Made by a program: the position numbers and the translations under genes
The notes under the pieces: model-generated
What the model was told of the DNA's origin: nothing
What the model saw: only the letters and a program-made list of their open reading frames with translations
Database searches by the model: none
NCBI GenBank assembly: GCA_903903635.1
Contig: CAIUZK010000006.1
Span: 1 to 50,236 of the forward strand
Reading direction: 5' to 3'
Source: an uncultured Bacteroidota bacterium
Lineage (GTDB): Bacteria; Bacteroidota; Bacteroidia; Chitinophagales; Chitinophagaceae
DNA length: 50,236 nt
Part shown: piece after piece, positions 1 through 7,876 of the stretch
How positions within the stretch are numbered: position 1 is the first letter of the stretch
How the letters are laid out: every line of letters starts with the position of its first letter

Positions 1-260
1 ATTTAATTGAAGCAAGGACAATAACCCAAAGTTTTTTAAAGAAGATAGTCATTTCCAAGTAAGGATAGTTTAGCGACCGAATTAAATAAACATTAAATAA
101 ATATAATGAAAATTATGTAATAGGAAAGGTATGTTCATTTTCCGCCGTTGTTGGTCTTATTTTCTGACCAACAACCTCGCGCAGGGTAATTTTCCACTGC
201 ATATTTTCAAATTTCAATTATTACTCACATAATATACATCCAAATAAATTATCCATTTTA
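1..260. other. Gene-free left edge with one strong hairpin
   Basis: I see no convincing coding region here. The one structured element is a perfect 10-bp inverted repeat, GTTGTTGGTC at 147-156 pairing with GACCAACAAC at 166-175 across a 9-nt loop. There is no U-tract on either side, so it is a stable RNA hairpin or the end of a gene lying to the left rather than a clear intrinsic terminator. Confidence 0.5.
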
Positions 261-292
261 TTTGGAATTTACAGCTATTTAGTATACCTTTG
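261..292 (+). promoter_or_regulatory. Bacteroidota-type promoter, repeat copy 1
   Basis: TACCTTTG at 285-292 matches the Bacteroidota -7 consensus TAnnTTTG. TTTG at 261-264 fits the -33 element with a 20-nt spacer. A weak open reading frame beginning with TTG at 290 lies inside the -7 box, so it cannot start there; the next ATG is at 329. The downstream reading frame (329-613) is low-complexity repeat and probably not a protein. Confidence 0.55.
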
Positions 293-406
293 CCCCAAAT
301 CCCATCAATAAATACAAATAATCCTATCATGCCACAAAAACTTCCAAAATATAACCCAATTCAAGTCGATACACTTTACCATCTCGACACCCACTTTTCA
401 ACTAAT

Positions 407-523
407 CCCTCGCCCGCCATAGCTAAGGCGAAGGCGGGAACCTATCCCTCGCCCGCCGAAGCCATAGCGAAGGAGGGAACCTATCCCTCGCCCGCCGAAG
501 CCATAGCGAAGGAGGGAACCTTT
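407..523. repeat. 39-bp tandem repeat, three units
   Basis: Three units start at 407, 446 and 485, each opening with CCCTCGCCCGCC. They contain GC-rich blocks of the type GCCATAGC...GCGAAGG. The exact 39-bp (13-codon) period keeps one frame open, giving a peptide repeat of the form YPSPAEAIAKEG, which is probably incidental. A second array with the same period lies at 1219-1335. Confidence 0.85.
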
Positions 524-570
524 CAACTTATCAACTTATCAACTAATCAACCTTTCAACTTATCAAGGAA

Positions 571-671
571 AATTGCACACTCAACCCCAAAATGCGCAAT
601 GATTTGGAGATAATCGCTTGATTATCAATAAAAAATTGTGCAACAAAATATTTTTTGCGCAGTGTGCAATT
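571..671 (+). repeat. 101-bp terminal-inverted-repeat element, copy R1
   Basis: The element is bounded by perfect 10-bp inverted repeats, AATTGCACAC at 571-580 and GTGTGCAATT at 662-671, around an AT-rich interior that includes GATTATCAATAAAAAATTG. R2 has the same length and nearly the same sequence; R3 and a half copy lie near 11.7 and 13.0 kb on the other strand. There is no open reading frame inside, and it resembles a MITE or REP-like element. No target-site duplication is evident, and similarity to R2 runs past the right end. Confidence 0.85.
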
Positions 672-866
672 CTAATTTAAAATTACACTAAAACACTATA
701 TCAGACCCATTGTGAATTTTGTGCCCTCCTTTGTGCCCCTTGTGGTAAAGTGTTTCATTGTATTTTAGTTAATATATTTGAATTTTGCAAAGTGGTTTAC
801 CAGGGATATTAAATAGCAATGTGAATTCTGTTAATTCAAAAATTCAGTAAATTCAGATTCAGACGA

Positions 867-967
867 AATTGCACACGCAACCCCAAAATGCGCAATGATT
901 TGGATGTAATATCCTGATTATCAATAAAAAATTGTGCAACAAAATATTTTTTGCGCAGTGTGCAATT
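867..967 (+). repeat. 101-bp terminal-inverted-repeat element, copy R2
   Basis: AATTGCACAC at 867-876 and GTGTGCAATT at 958-967 delimit a second element of exactly 101 bp, differing from R1 at only a few internal positions. The flank TTCAGAC just before it recurs before R3, so the true unit may be longer than the inverted-repeat borders. Downstream of both R1 and R2 the same GTGGTAAAGTGTTTCAT tract follows (741-757 and 1037-1053). Confidence 0.85.
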
Positions 968-1083
968 CTAATTTAAAATAACATTAAAATGCCATATAAT
1001 ATCAATTGTGCCTTCGTGCCCTCCTTTGTGTCCCTTGTGGTAAAGTGTTTCATCATTAATTTGCAATGTTATTTAGACCATAT

Positions 1084-1375
1084 TAAAGTAAATTTATCTT
1101 TGAGTGAAATTCTATCAATAAATACAAAATAATCCTATCATGAAACATCAAACCCCAAAGTGTAACCCAATTTCAAACCGAGACACTTCATCCCTTCGCC
1201 ACCCACTTTTCAACCAATCCATCGCCCGCCATAGCTTCAGTGAAGGCGGGAACCAATCTCTTGCCCGCCATAGCTAAGGCGAAGGCGGGAACCTATCCCT
1301 CGCCCGCCGAAGCCATAGCGAAGGAGGGAACCATTCAACTTATCAACCATTCAACTTATCAACTTATCAACCAGT
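1084..1375 (+). repeat. Second copy of the promoter-bearing repeat segment
   Basis: This segment repeats the layout of 261-560. A TAnnTTTG box (TATCTTTG, 1095-1102) is followed by ATCAATAAATACAAA and AATCCTATCATG, then by a 39-bp tandem array (units at 1219, 1258 and 1297) and by TTCAACTTATCAA microrepeats. From the ATG at 1141 the frame stops after 46 codons, whereas the equivalent frame in copy 1 stays open to 613. The predicted peptides share little beyond a short stretch, which argues against a conserved protein. A transcribed non-coding repeat is an alternative. Confidence 0.6.
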
Positions 1376-1501
1376 CAACATAGAATAAACACTCAATCTG
1401 ACCATAATTTGTAACAGAAATGTAAAGGTTAAAAAAAACTTAAGGTTAGAGCCAAGATTTACTACTATAATTACGTCTTTACATGTAATCAAACTACTCA
1501 T

Positions 1502-2203
1502 ATGAAAAAACTGACTCTTTTGTTACTAATGCCATTATTCTTTCTGGGTTGCTCAAAAAAGAAAATGGAAAGTCCTGAATTTACAGTTTATGGCCTTCAG
1601 GGTGGCACTATTGTTAATAATGGATATGGTTCCTTCGCCTTATGGTTGACGGTAGACTATATCAATTCCTCCGAAACTACGCACGAGCAGGTTAAACTTG
1701 CTGTTTCGGGGCTGCCACAGCATCTCTATCTCGATACCACCTGGCTTCACTCCGGCTATCCTCCCTACAATACAAAGTTATTACTGCGGGCAGACCCCTC
1801 TGCTCTCATTATGCCGGGTACATATTATATAAGGCTTACAGCCACCTCAGATCATATGGTTACCAAGACCTATCAGTTTCGTCTTCTGATACCCTATCCA
1901 CCATCTTGTACTGCCGGTCTGGTGGGCAAGTACTACAATTGCCATTCCTATTGCAGCGAGCAGGCCTATGAAGACAGTGTTTACGCCGATCCGCTGGTTA
2001 TGAATAAAGTTTGGTTCACCAATTTCAACAATACAGGTATGCCCGCATATGGCCTGTATGATTGCAGTACTAATGCACTTAAGATACCGGTACAACTGGT
2101 TGATGGAACCATTTATTCGGGAGGCTACCTGATCATGTACGATCATAAACTCAATTTTCCGGTAAACATCGGTTCTGATCAGTGTGTAATAGATATGTAC
2201 TAG
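1502..2203 (+). CDS. Predicted lipoprotein of unknown function
   Basis: The 233-residue protein begins with a classic lipoprotein signal: MKK, a hydrophobic stretch, then a lipobox ending FLGC at Cys17, followed by lysines. The mature part is soluble, rich in Tyr, Pro and aromatic residues, and has several cysteines around residues 136-160 (SCTAG, YNCHSYCSEQ) that may form disulfides. I do not recognise the family. It is preceded by 1.5 kb of repeats and followed closely by a strong terminator, so it appears monocistronic. By its signal it should be anchored in the inner or outer membrane facing the periplasm or the surface. Confidence 0.8.
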   Translation: MKKLTLLLLMPLFFLGCSKKKMESPEFTVYGLQGGTIVNNGYGSFALWLTVDYINSSETTHEQVKLAVSGLPQHLYLDTTWLHSGYPPYNTKLLLRADPSALIMPGTYYIRLTATSDHMVTKTYQFRLLIPYPPSCTAGLVGKYYNCHSYCSEQAYEDSVYADPLVMNKVWFTNFNNTGMPAYGLYDCSTNALKIPVQLVDGTIYSGGYLIMYDHKLNFPVNIGSDQCVIDMY

Positions 2204-2223
2204 CGGGAATCTTCGCTAAAGCA

Positions 2224-2266
2224 AAAAGATCTTCCCCCAATAATAAAATGAGGGGGAAGATCTTTT
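2224..2266. terminator. Strong bidirectional terminator
   Basis: A perfect 15-bp stem (2224-2238 with 2252-2266) has the core GATCTTCCCCC/GGGGGAAGATC. The outer AAAA/TTTT ends supply a short U-tract on both strands. It sits between the convergent lipoprotein gene and the sigma factor gene. Confidence 0.9.
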
Positions 2267-2330
2267 AAGTGTTATTAAGGAAAGGGATTTCGCTTCTTGT
2301 TTGAGCATGGTTTATCAATTACCCCGGTTT

Positions 2331-3158
2331 TCAGGCTATTTCACCTATACCTTTGCGGGTACATTTCATAATTACTTCCTGCAATTCCGATCCGCTTGAT
2401 CTCAGCGGGTCAATTGATTTAATAAGCGTAGTCCGCAAATCATACAATTCCTCCATATCGTATTTGTCTGATGACCGAACCATTTCCAGCGACAACAGGA
2501 CTTCCTGTTTATTTTGCTTAGGATTGAAGTAGCCGTTTAGTTCAGAGCACTGGTTGCAGGCGCCATTCTTGCCTATCAGCGCACACCGGTTGTCAAAGAT
2601 GTGAACCATGGTTTTCCGGCTATCAACCAGCAGATGCTTGATCACTCCCGCCGATTGATTCATGATCCTGGCTATATCGGTTACAGAGAAATCGTAAATG
2701 TCTTTCAGAATCAGTGCAATCTGCTCCTCAGGCACCAGTGTTTTCGACAGGCAGGTAAAGCAGAAATCAATGTGCTCCTTTATTTCATAGCTTCCATATT
2801 GAGATTCATTGTGCACCGAGTGAAATTCGTTTTGTATGTCAGTGCTTTTTATGGCAAGCGCCTTCGATCTGTCCTGAGCATCGGTTGCCCAGCGTTTCCT
2901 TCTTCTCAGCAGGTCGTATGCCAGGTTGGTAGCTATCTGGAATACCCAGGTTTTCAGGCTCGATTCTCCCTTAAAGCTGGCGATTTTATCAAAGGCCTTT
3001 ACAAAAGTGTCGTGTGTCAGATCTTCCGCATCCAGCCTGTCGGCCAGCAGCCGGTACAGGTATGATTTCAGTTGATTCTGAAATTCCGAAAATAGTTTCT
3101 GAAATGCATTGATATCTCCGTTCAGCGCTTGTTTGAGTTGTGTGTCAGTTGTATTCAT
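2331..3158 (-). CDS. ECF-type RNA polymerase sigma factor with Cys-containing C-terminal extension
   Basis: Residues ~10-95 carry sigma-70 region 2 (LYRLLADRLDAEDLTHDTFV, then KTWVFQIATNLAYDLLRRRKR). Residues ~125-185 carry region 4 with its helix-turn-helix (FSVTDIARIMNQSAGVIKHLL). At 275 residues it is longer than a standard ECF factor (~180). The extra C-terminal part begins with a cluster CALIGKNGACNQC that could bind metal. It lies 44 bp downstream of the alpha/beta hydrolase gene on the same strand with no promoter motif visible between them, so the two are probably cotranscribed. No anti-sigma factor is adjacent, which suggests control through the C-terminal extension or through expression. 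Confidence 0.85.
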   Translation of the reverse strand: MNTTDTQLKQALNGDINAFQKLFSEFQNQLKSYLYRLLADRLDAEDLTHDTFVKAFDKIASFKGESSLKTWVFQIATNLAYDLLRRRKRWATDAQDRSKALAIKSTDIQNEFHSVHNESQYGSYEIKEHIDFCFTCLSKTLVPEEQIALILKDIYDFSVTDIARIMNQSAGVIKHLLVDSRKTMVHIFDNRCALIGKNGACNQCSELNGYFNPKQNKQEVLLSLEMVRSSDKYDMEELYDLRTTLIKSIDPLRSSGSELQEVIMKCTRKGIGEIA

Positions 3159-3202
3159 GTTTGAGACTTTATTTTATGTGTAAAAATCATTTTATTCTAC
3201 CA

Positions 3203-4096
3203 TTAAATGACCTGGATAATAGCATGGTTCATTAAAAAATCCAGAATTGGGCTCATCACTCTTTCACCAGCTTCGTCCTGCACATAATGGCCCACATCTT
3301 CAAGTTCAATAACTGATGCTTCTTTTAAAAAACTCTTAAAGGTATTAAGTTCATTGCGACGGAAAGCAATGTCTTTAAGGCCCCAGATCAGTAAGGCAGG
3401 TATATTTTCAATAGCTTTTCTTTTTTGCCATATACTGTCCAGCCAAACAGATGATCCTATTATTTCCCGCGGGAAGATCCAAACCCCTTTTCTTTCTTCC
3501 GGTGTAGCCACATGGCGGGTCAATTGGTATTTGTTTTGTTTATTCAGCCTTAACTTATCGCCATAAGCCATACCTACCACAACATTACCGAAGAAATTGA
3601 ATTTCAGGTTTAAGAACTTGCCCAGGCTGCCACCCATAAAACCACTGAACCGTTCATAATGTTTATCTCCTTTTACCGACCACATGAAAGTGTTGAAAAT
3701 GACCAGTTTATTTATATTGTCCGGATAATTTACGGCATAATTCAATCCGATAGGGCCGCCCCAGTCGTTGACAAAAAGCGTGATGTTTTTCAGCTTCTTC
3801 AAGGCAATAAACTCCTCAAGATTCCTGTAGTGGTCTTCAGGCAGGTAGCTGAAATCTTCCGGCTTGTCAGACAGGCCAAATCCAAGATGGTCGATAGCTA
3901 CGCAACAGTATTTCAGCGAAAGATACTTTATCAGTTTTCTATACGTAAACGACCATACCGGGTTGCCATGAAGAAATAATAAAACAGGACCTGTTCCCTC
4001 TTCAACATAGTGCATTTTACCTGCCTTAAGCTGGATCCATTTTGAAGTAAAAGGGTAGGCTTTTCTGTCTACCCAGGCGTATTTTTTAGCTTCCAT
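3203..4096 (-). CDS. Alpha/beta hydrolase, haloalkane-dehalogenase-like
   Basis: This 297-residue protein has the full alpha/beta-hydrolase layout without a signal peptide. HGNP (residues 43-46) is the oxyanion segment, and the nucleophile elbow VNDWGG has Asp111 followed by Trp112. A predicted acid lies in GLKD (Asp242), and His270 sits in DVGHYVQ. An Asp nucleophile followed by Trp, plus Asn in HGNP, is what haloalkane dehalogenases use (Asp attack, halide held by Asn and Trp); epoxide hydrolases also use Asp. Substrate cannot be read from sequence. It probably heads an operon with the sigma factor gene. Confidence 0.85.
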   Translation of the reverse strand: MEAKKYAWVDRKAYPFTSKWIQLKAGKMHYVEEGTGPVLLFLHGNPVWSFTYRKLIKYLSLKYCCVAIDHLGFGLSDKPEDFSYLPEDHYRNLEEFIALKKLKNITLFVNDWGGPIGLNYAVNYPDNINKLVIFNTFMWSVKGDKHYERFSGFMGGSLGKFLNLKFNFFGNVVVGMAYGDKLRLNKQNKYQLTRHVATPEERKGVWIFPREIIGSSVWLDSIWQKRKAIENIPALLIWGLKDIAFRRNELNTFKSFLKEASVIELEDVGHYVQDEAGERVMSPILDFLMNHAIIQVI

Positions 4097-4255
4097 ATCT
4101 TTTTGACGGATGATATGAAAAAAACGGTCGGATTTTTTTTAGTGGCCCTGGTTAATTGCCCCGGTCAGTCAATTCCCTGTTTCAAGTAGGTATCCATTCC
4201 TTTTATTGTGCCCTCAGAACCGGATAAAAGCTTGAAAAAAATATTCCTTATTGTT

Positions 4256-4284
4256 TTTGATTTTTCCTAAATGTTATATATTTG
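4256..4284 (+). promoter_or_regulatory. Promoter for the DUF3796-like/HTH pair
   Basis: The -7 box TATATTTG is at 4277-4284 and the -33 box TTTG at 4256-4259, with a 17-nt spacer. Transcription should begin near 4290, downstream of the ATG at 4271, so translation is expected from the ATG at 4310, leaving a leader of about 20 nt. Confidence 0.7.
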
Positions 4285-4309
4285 TAACAAATTGATAAAA
4301 ATATATCAC

Positions 4310-4651
4310 ATGACTATCCCAAAAAACAAGATTATCTCATCGCTTGCAGCTTTAAGCGCACTTGCCGCCCTGGCCCCCATAACCGGTAATGACCACTGGC
4401 TGCCATTTTTGTCTTTTCTGTCCTTCCTCAGTTTTAACAGGGTAAATATGGACGAGCGTATGAAAACAAATCTCGACCGGGCGGCAAGAAACGGATTCAT
4501 TGCATCGGTGCTTAGCCTCATCGCCATGATGTTTTATATCATATCGGCCTCGGGCAAAGCAAATGTTGTTGCGGCAATCGAGTTGACATTGGTTGCAATA
4601 ACTGTTGTATTTTCAGCCTCATTTACCATTTACGATAAATTTGGCAAATAG
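4310..4651 (+). CDS. Small membrane protein, DUF3796-like
   Basis: From the ATG at 4310 the protein has 113 residues. The Phe/Leu-rich block LPFLSFLSFLSFNRVNMDERM, then NLDRAARNGF and two hydrophobic helices (~65-85 and ~88-108) resemble the DUF3796 membrane family, which typically sits beside small Xre-type regulators. That is exactly the arrangement here: the HTH gene starts 7 bp downstream. The longer frame from 4271 is rejected because the promoter -7 box lies inside it. The function of the family is unknown; the pairing suggests the regulator and membrane protein act together. Confidence 0.7.
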   Translation: MTIPKNKIISSLAALSALAALAPITGNDHWLPFLSFLSFLSFNRVNMDERMKTNLDRAARNGFIASVLSLIAMMFYIISASGKANVVAAIELTLVAITVVFSASFTIYDKFGK

Positions 4652-4658
4652 CTGATTA

Positions 4659-4859
4659 ATGAAGCAAAACAACAGGATCAGGGAGTTGAGGGCGCGCTTT
4701 AATCTCACGCAGGATGACCTTGCCCAAAAAGTAAACATAAGAAGGGAGACAATCGGTCATCTTGAAAATAATAAGTACAACCCATCGCTCAGGCTTGCTT
4801 TCGATATTGCAAAGGTATTCGGTGTGAATATTGAAGAGGTAATCTGGTTCGAGGAATAG
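4659..4859 (+). CDS. Xre-family HTH transcriptional regulator
   Basis: At 66 residues it is little more than a Cro/CI-type helix-turn-helix domain: RIRELRARFNLTQDDLAQKV, then IRRETIGHLENNKYNPSLRLA, then a helix ending VFGVNIEEVIWFEE. This is the standard size of YgzD/YvaO-like regulators that pair with small membrane proteins. It begins 7 bp after the DUF3796-like gene and shares its promoter. It probably binds an operator in the 4250-4310 region and autoregulates the pair (inference). Confidence 0.9.
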   Translation: MKQNNRIRELRARFNLTQDDLAQKVNIRRETIGHLENNKYNPSLRLAFDIAKVFGVNIEEVIWFEE

Positions 4860-4874
4860 CCAATAGCCGACAAT

Positions 4875-4899
4875 CCGGATGGTTATTTCTCTCATCCGG
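4875..4899. terminator. Possible terminator hairpin between convergent genes
   Basis: CCGGATG (4875-4881) pairs with CATCCGG (4893-4899) across an 11-nt loop. It lies between the HTH gene and the T9SS cargo gene. The stem is short and there is no good U-tract, so intrinsic termination is only possible. Confidence 0.4.
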
Positions 4900-4938
4900 C
4901 ATCCGGCGCAGGTAAAGCTGATTATTCAGCGCCACCTG

Positions 4939-6183
4939 CTATTCCTTAATTATTTTAAAGTTCCTGGTTTCTGCAAGTGACTCCAGGTGCAGGAAGTAGA
5001 TACCCGGAGCCAAAGCCTGAATATCGATCTGGTTCCGCCCTTTGCTAATAATATTCCGGCTCATTATCCTGCCGGTTGCATCCGAAATGGTAGCTCTGTC
5101 CCAGCAGCCCTCCGAAACAACAGATACAAAATCATGCGCCGGTACCGGATATACTTCAACTGGTTGCGGGGCTATGATATTGTTTACTTCCGTTGTTGTC
5201 ACGCACCGCTCCACCGAACGTGCAGGGCATGTGTCTGTCAATGAGGCGATAACATAATAACAGCCGTTCCCTGCAATCGGAATGCTATTGGTTGTAGTGC
5301 TGGTCAGCAACGAATCGTTCCTGTACCAATTGTATACTGCATAACCTGCTGTGGCGGTTAATGTACCGCTGCTAAAGGTAATATCAGGAATATAATGGCT
5401 CAGGTTGGAGGGTACAAGGCTATCGATAACTGTATGGTAAGCTATTCGTCTCAGTATTTTTGCGGATACACTATCCAGTCCACCATCAAAAGGTACAAGC
5501 TCGGTATTCATTCGGTAAATACTGGTAAAGATGACCGAAGCAGTAAGGTAGGCTCCTGCCAGCGATTCGTGAGTCTGGTCGGGTCCCCAGAGGTCTACCG
5601 CAGGCAGCGTATCCAGTTCCCGTTCCCAGGCCTTGCCTATTGGGGCAATTATTTCTCCTGCAACATTCTTTAGTGCAAGATAGTCCACATAAATATTATC
5701 AATCAGTCCTTTGCCCGTAGATGCATAAGGCATGTATCCGTTCTTGGGTCCCCACCCGGCAAACCAGAGCATGCGGGCACATGGATGATAATACTGCACC
5801 GAATCCCTGATTTTTATATGTCCCCTGATAACCTTCGACACATTGGTATCCGGAAAGTTGCCATTACCATAAATGAAGCGTCCCTGGTTGTCCTGCAGCG
5901 AAACAAAATCCCAGTTATCCGACCGTATTAAGTCGAAGACAACCGGGTTATTCATATGTGCACTTGTACCCTGTGCTACATCGCCCACACTTATTCCTCC
6001 GGGTGCATGCATGACAAATTTGAGCGGATATCCCGCTGCTGTAGCAAGACCCTGCACAAGGGTAGGCACGTCATTCATATAGGTAAACGAGTTGCCTATA
6101 AACAGTACCCTGGTAGTATCGGGTTGGGCTTTGGCACCAATGGCCAGAAATAAAAGTATAAGCAGTAAATAATTCCGCATCAT
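4939..6183 (-). CDS. Secreted SGNH-like hydrolase with T9SS sorting domain
   Basis: The 414-residue protein starts with a signal peptide (hydrophobic run ending AIGAKAQ). An SGNH-hydrolase-like domain follows: block I FIGNSFTYMNDVP near residue 30 supplies the predicted Ser nucleophile, and DQTHESLAGAYLTA near residue 200 supplies the Asp-x-x-His pair. Residues ~255-335 look like an immunoglobulin-type spacer (YNWYRNDSLL). Residues ~340-414 are a T9SS C-terminal sorting domain (EVYPVPAHDFVSVVS ... APGIYFLHLES ... FKIIKE). The family includes esterases and carbohydrate deacetylases; the substrate is not evident. It has its own promoter and is followed by no same-strand gene. Confidence 0.82.
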   Translation of the reverse strand: MMRNYLLLILLFLAIGAKAQPDTTRVLFIGNSFTYMNDVPTLVQGLATAAGYPLKFVMHAPGGISVGDVAQGTSAHMNNPVVFDLIRSDNWDFVSLQDNQGRFIYGNGNFPDTNVSKVIRGHIKIRDSVQYYHPCARMLWFAGWGPKNGYMPYASTGKGLIDNIYVDYLALKNVAGEIIAPIGKAWERELDTLPAVDLWGPDQTHESLAGAYLTASVIFTSIYRMNTELVPFDGGLDSVSAKILRRIAYHTVIDSLVPSNLSHYIPDITFSSGTLTATAGYAVYNWYRNDSLLTSTTTNSIPIAGNGCYYVIASLTDTCPARSVERCVTTTEVNNIIAPQPVEVYPVPAHDFVSVVSEGCWDRATISDATGRIMSRNIISKGRNQIDIQALAPGIYFLHLESLAETRNFKIIKE

Positions 6184-6208
6184 TATCCTTTACAAAAAAT
6201 TGATGATG

Positions 6209-6216
6209 CAAAAGTA
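6209..6216 (-). promoter_or_regulatory. -7 element for the SGNH/T9SS gene
   Basis: On the minus strand TACTTTTG (6216-6209) matches TAnnTTTG. TTG at 6240-6238 fits the -33 element with a 21-nt spacer. The promoter lies 25-35 bp upstream of the ATG at 6183 and overlaps the end of the preceding gene, so the two cargo genes can be expressed separately. Confidence 0.6.
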
Positions 6217-6221
6217 CAATT

Positions 6222-7193
6222 TTAGTGTTTAAAAAAACAACGAACCTCGCTGCAACCAATACCTGTAAATCTTACATAATAAACACCCGGTACCAGATCA
6301 TTAATATTGAGGTCTGTTTGCGGAGCAGCAATTTTTTCTTTCCTCACTTCCTGACCCATCGCATTGCAGATCGAAAATTCATTGTATGTAATCTCATTGG
6401 CTGCAATATGGAGTAACTCATTTGCAGGATTGGGATACAACATTATTGAACTCTTTGCAGAACCGGTTTCTGGTACCGCAGTTGTGGTTCTGGAAATATA
6501 ACCTACATAACTGATGTGGGGAGTGCCACTGCCCGTAGTATCGTAACCCATGTACAGTACCGAACCATGTATTCCGGGGGTATACCACAAATAGTATTCC
6601 GAACGCCAGGAATAGGATGGGGTTGGGCCTTCTACTGCATATTGTGTTTCATGCACTCTTAGTACATTAGTATAGGTGCCGGTTGGCAATATCAATGTTC
6701 CGTAACCATCGCATTTGAAGGAATCGAGGTAGGTGATGCTGCTGCTACCCAATGGGTTGATGCCGGTATCTACATGCACGCTATTGTAAGTTAATGGGTA
6801 GTAACCATAGTCAATCGGATTAGAATAATGCAGGCTGTAACCTGTGTATTCATATCCTAAGTAAGAAAAGGCGTTAGTATTGGCAATATAGTAACTATAA
6901 TTGCCATGGTTATCGGTTGCCGCAATAGTACTCGTTGGAAATGAATCACAATAAGGAGTTGATGCACACGTAACATAGGATGATGTATCCAGAGAAGTTT
7001 GCACAAGCGCTGAATAATTCCATGTTACCGAGGCGCCTGATGCCCCCTTGGTTATTCCTGTAGTATCGCAGGTATGAAAGAACAATACATCTCCAACCAC
7101 TGGGTTGTTTGTGGCAGCGGTAATCGTAATCTGTGCATTTATACTTCCAAAAGAAAGTGCCAGAATTGCAGTAAAAAAGTGAATTTTTTTCAT
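6222..7193 (-). CDS. Secreted T9SS cargo protein of unknown function
   Basis: The 323-residue protein starts with a signal peptide (MKKIHFFTAILALSFGSINAQ). The middle part is Tyr-, Ser- and Thr-rich beta-type sequence with paired cysteines (HTCDTTG, VTCASTPYCDSF). It ends in a T9SS sorting domain (MLYPNPANELLHIAA ... ICNAMGQEV ... VPGVYYVRF). No catalytic motif is recognised. It lies immediately upstream of the SGNH hydrolase on the same strand (38 bp), but that gene has its own promoter. Likely exported and then surface-attached or released. Confidence 0.82.
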   Translation of the reverse strand: MKKIHFFTAILALSFGSINAQITITAATNNPVVGDVLFFHTCDTTGITKGASGASVTWNYSALVQTSLDTSSYVTCASTPYCDSFPTSTIAATDNHGNYSYYIANTNAFSYLGYEYTGYSLHYSNPIDYGYYPLTYNSVHVDTGINPLGSSSITYLDSFKCDGYGTLILPTGTYTNVLRVHETQYAVEGPTPSYSWRSEYYLWYTPGIHGSVLYMGYDTTGSGTPHISYVGYISRTTTAVPETGSAKSSIMLYPNPANELLHIAANEITYNEFSICNAMGQEVRKEKIAAPQTDLNINDLVPGVYYVRFTGIGCSEVRCFFKH

Positions 7194-7269
7194 GAATTTA
7201 CGTTTAGATCATTAAAGTTTTGCTTTTAATCTTCTTAGACGTAAAAATATTGAAATTCCTTCGTTTAGG

Positions 7270-7347
7270 AACGTTGACGAAATAAGTTCCACCATATTAC
7301 GAAGTTATATTTATTTTATTAACTGCCATAGCTTTAGCGAAGGCATG
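7270..7347 (-). repeat. Copy of the dispersed intergenic repeat
   Basis: The stretch CGTTGACGAAATAAG..ACCATATT.CGAAGTTATATTT..TTTATTAACTGCC matches the reverse complement of 30405-30480 almost base for base, and the right half matches the reverse complement of 47918-47962. The strand given takes the copies at 30 and 47 kb as forward. It runs directly into the 32-bp tandem array. Confidence 0.8.
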
Positions 7348-7443
7348 TTATTAACTGCCATAGCTTTAGCGAAGGCATGTTATTAACTGCCATAGCTATA
7401 GCGAAGGCATGTTATTAACTGCCATAGCTATAGCGAAGGCATG
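7316..7443. repeat. 32-bp tandem repeat, four units
   Basis: Four contiguous 32-bp units (7316, 7348, 7380, 7412) begin TTATTAACTGCC and carry the core GCCATAGCTTTAGCGAAGGC. The last two units have a single T-to-A change in the core. The core is an imperfect palindrome (14 of 20 positions match its own reverse complement), so each unit can form a small hairpin. There is no spacer diversity, so this is not a CRISPR array. Confidence 0.95.
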
Positions 7444-7876
7444 TTATATGAGGCGTAAAATATGCGAATTATGAACTATTTAAAGAATTGCTGTATTGAT
7501 TATAACTCAGCAATTTGTAGTTTACTATAAATTCACAATCGGCAGGGAGCATGATAGCGATATCGGTAAGTGCCTCATCGCTATTGTCTGATGCCGATAT
7601 TAAAAATGTTTTCATTTTCCGTAATGTACCAATTCCACAATTGTTCTTCTTTTTTAAATACCCTGTATCGTTTTTCAGGATGGGTCAAAATACCCACAAC
7701 ACGACTACCAATTTTCATTTTGCAATAGAAACCTCCGGCTCTGAAAATGATTTAGAATAATATCAATATCCTATAGCATTTTCAGATAAATTTATAATTT
7801 TGTATCACAATAACATATTAAGCACAATGGCATAATTAACATTTATGCATTTTTAACCGGGTTCAAAATTCGCTTT
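7444..7876. other. Intergenic region with promoter for the next gene
   Basis: I see no credible gene here. A 69-codon frame at 7551-7760 lacks any family resemblance and has poor composition. TAATTTTG at 7795-7802 matches TAnnTTTG and is the likely -7 element for the gene at 7877, giving a leader of about 70 nt. No clear -33 box is visible. Confidence 0.5.

Noticed and set aside
290..613. 107-codon reading frame in the left repeat region
   Set aside because: Its TTG start lies inside a -7 box, most of it is the 39-bp tandem repeat and microrepeats, and the duplicated copy does not keep the frame.
7316..7443. Possible CRISPR array
   Set aside because: The four 32-bp units are directly adjacent with no spacers, and no cas genes are in the window.
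7551..7760. 69-codon reading frame
   Set aside because: No family resemblance, no promoter or convincing start, and AT-rich composition typical of intergenic DNA.
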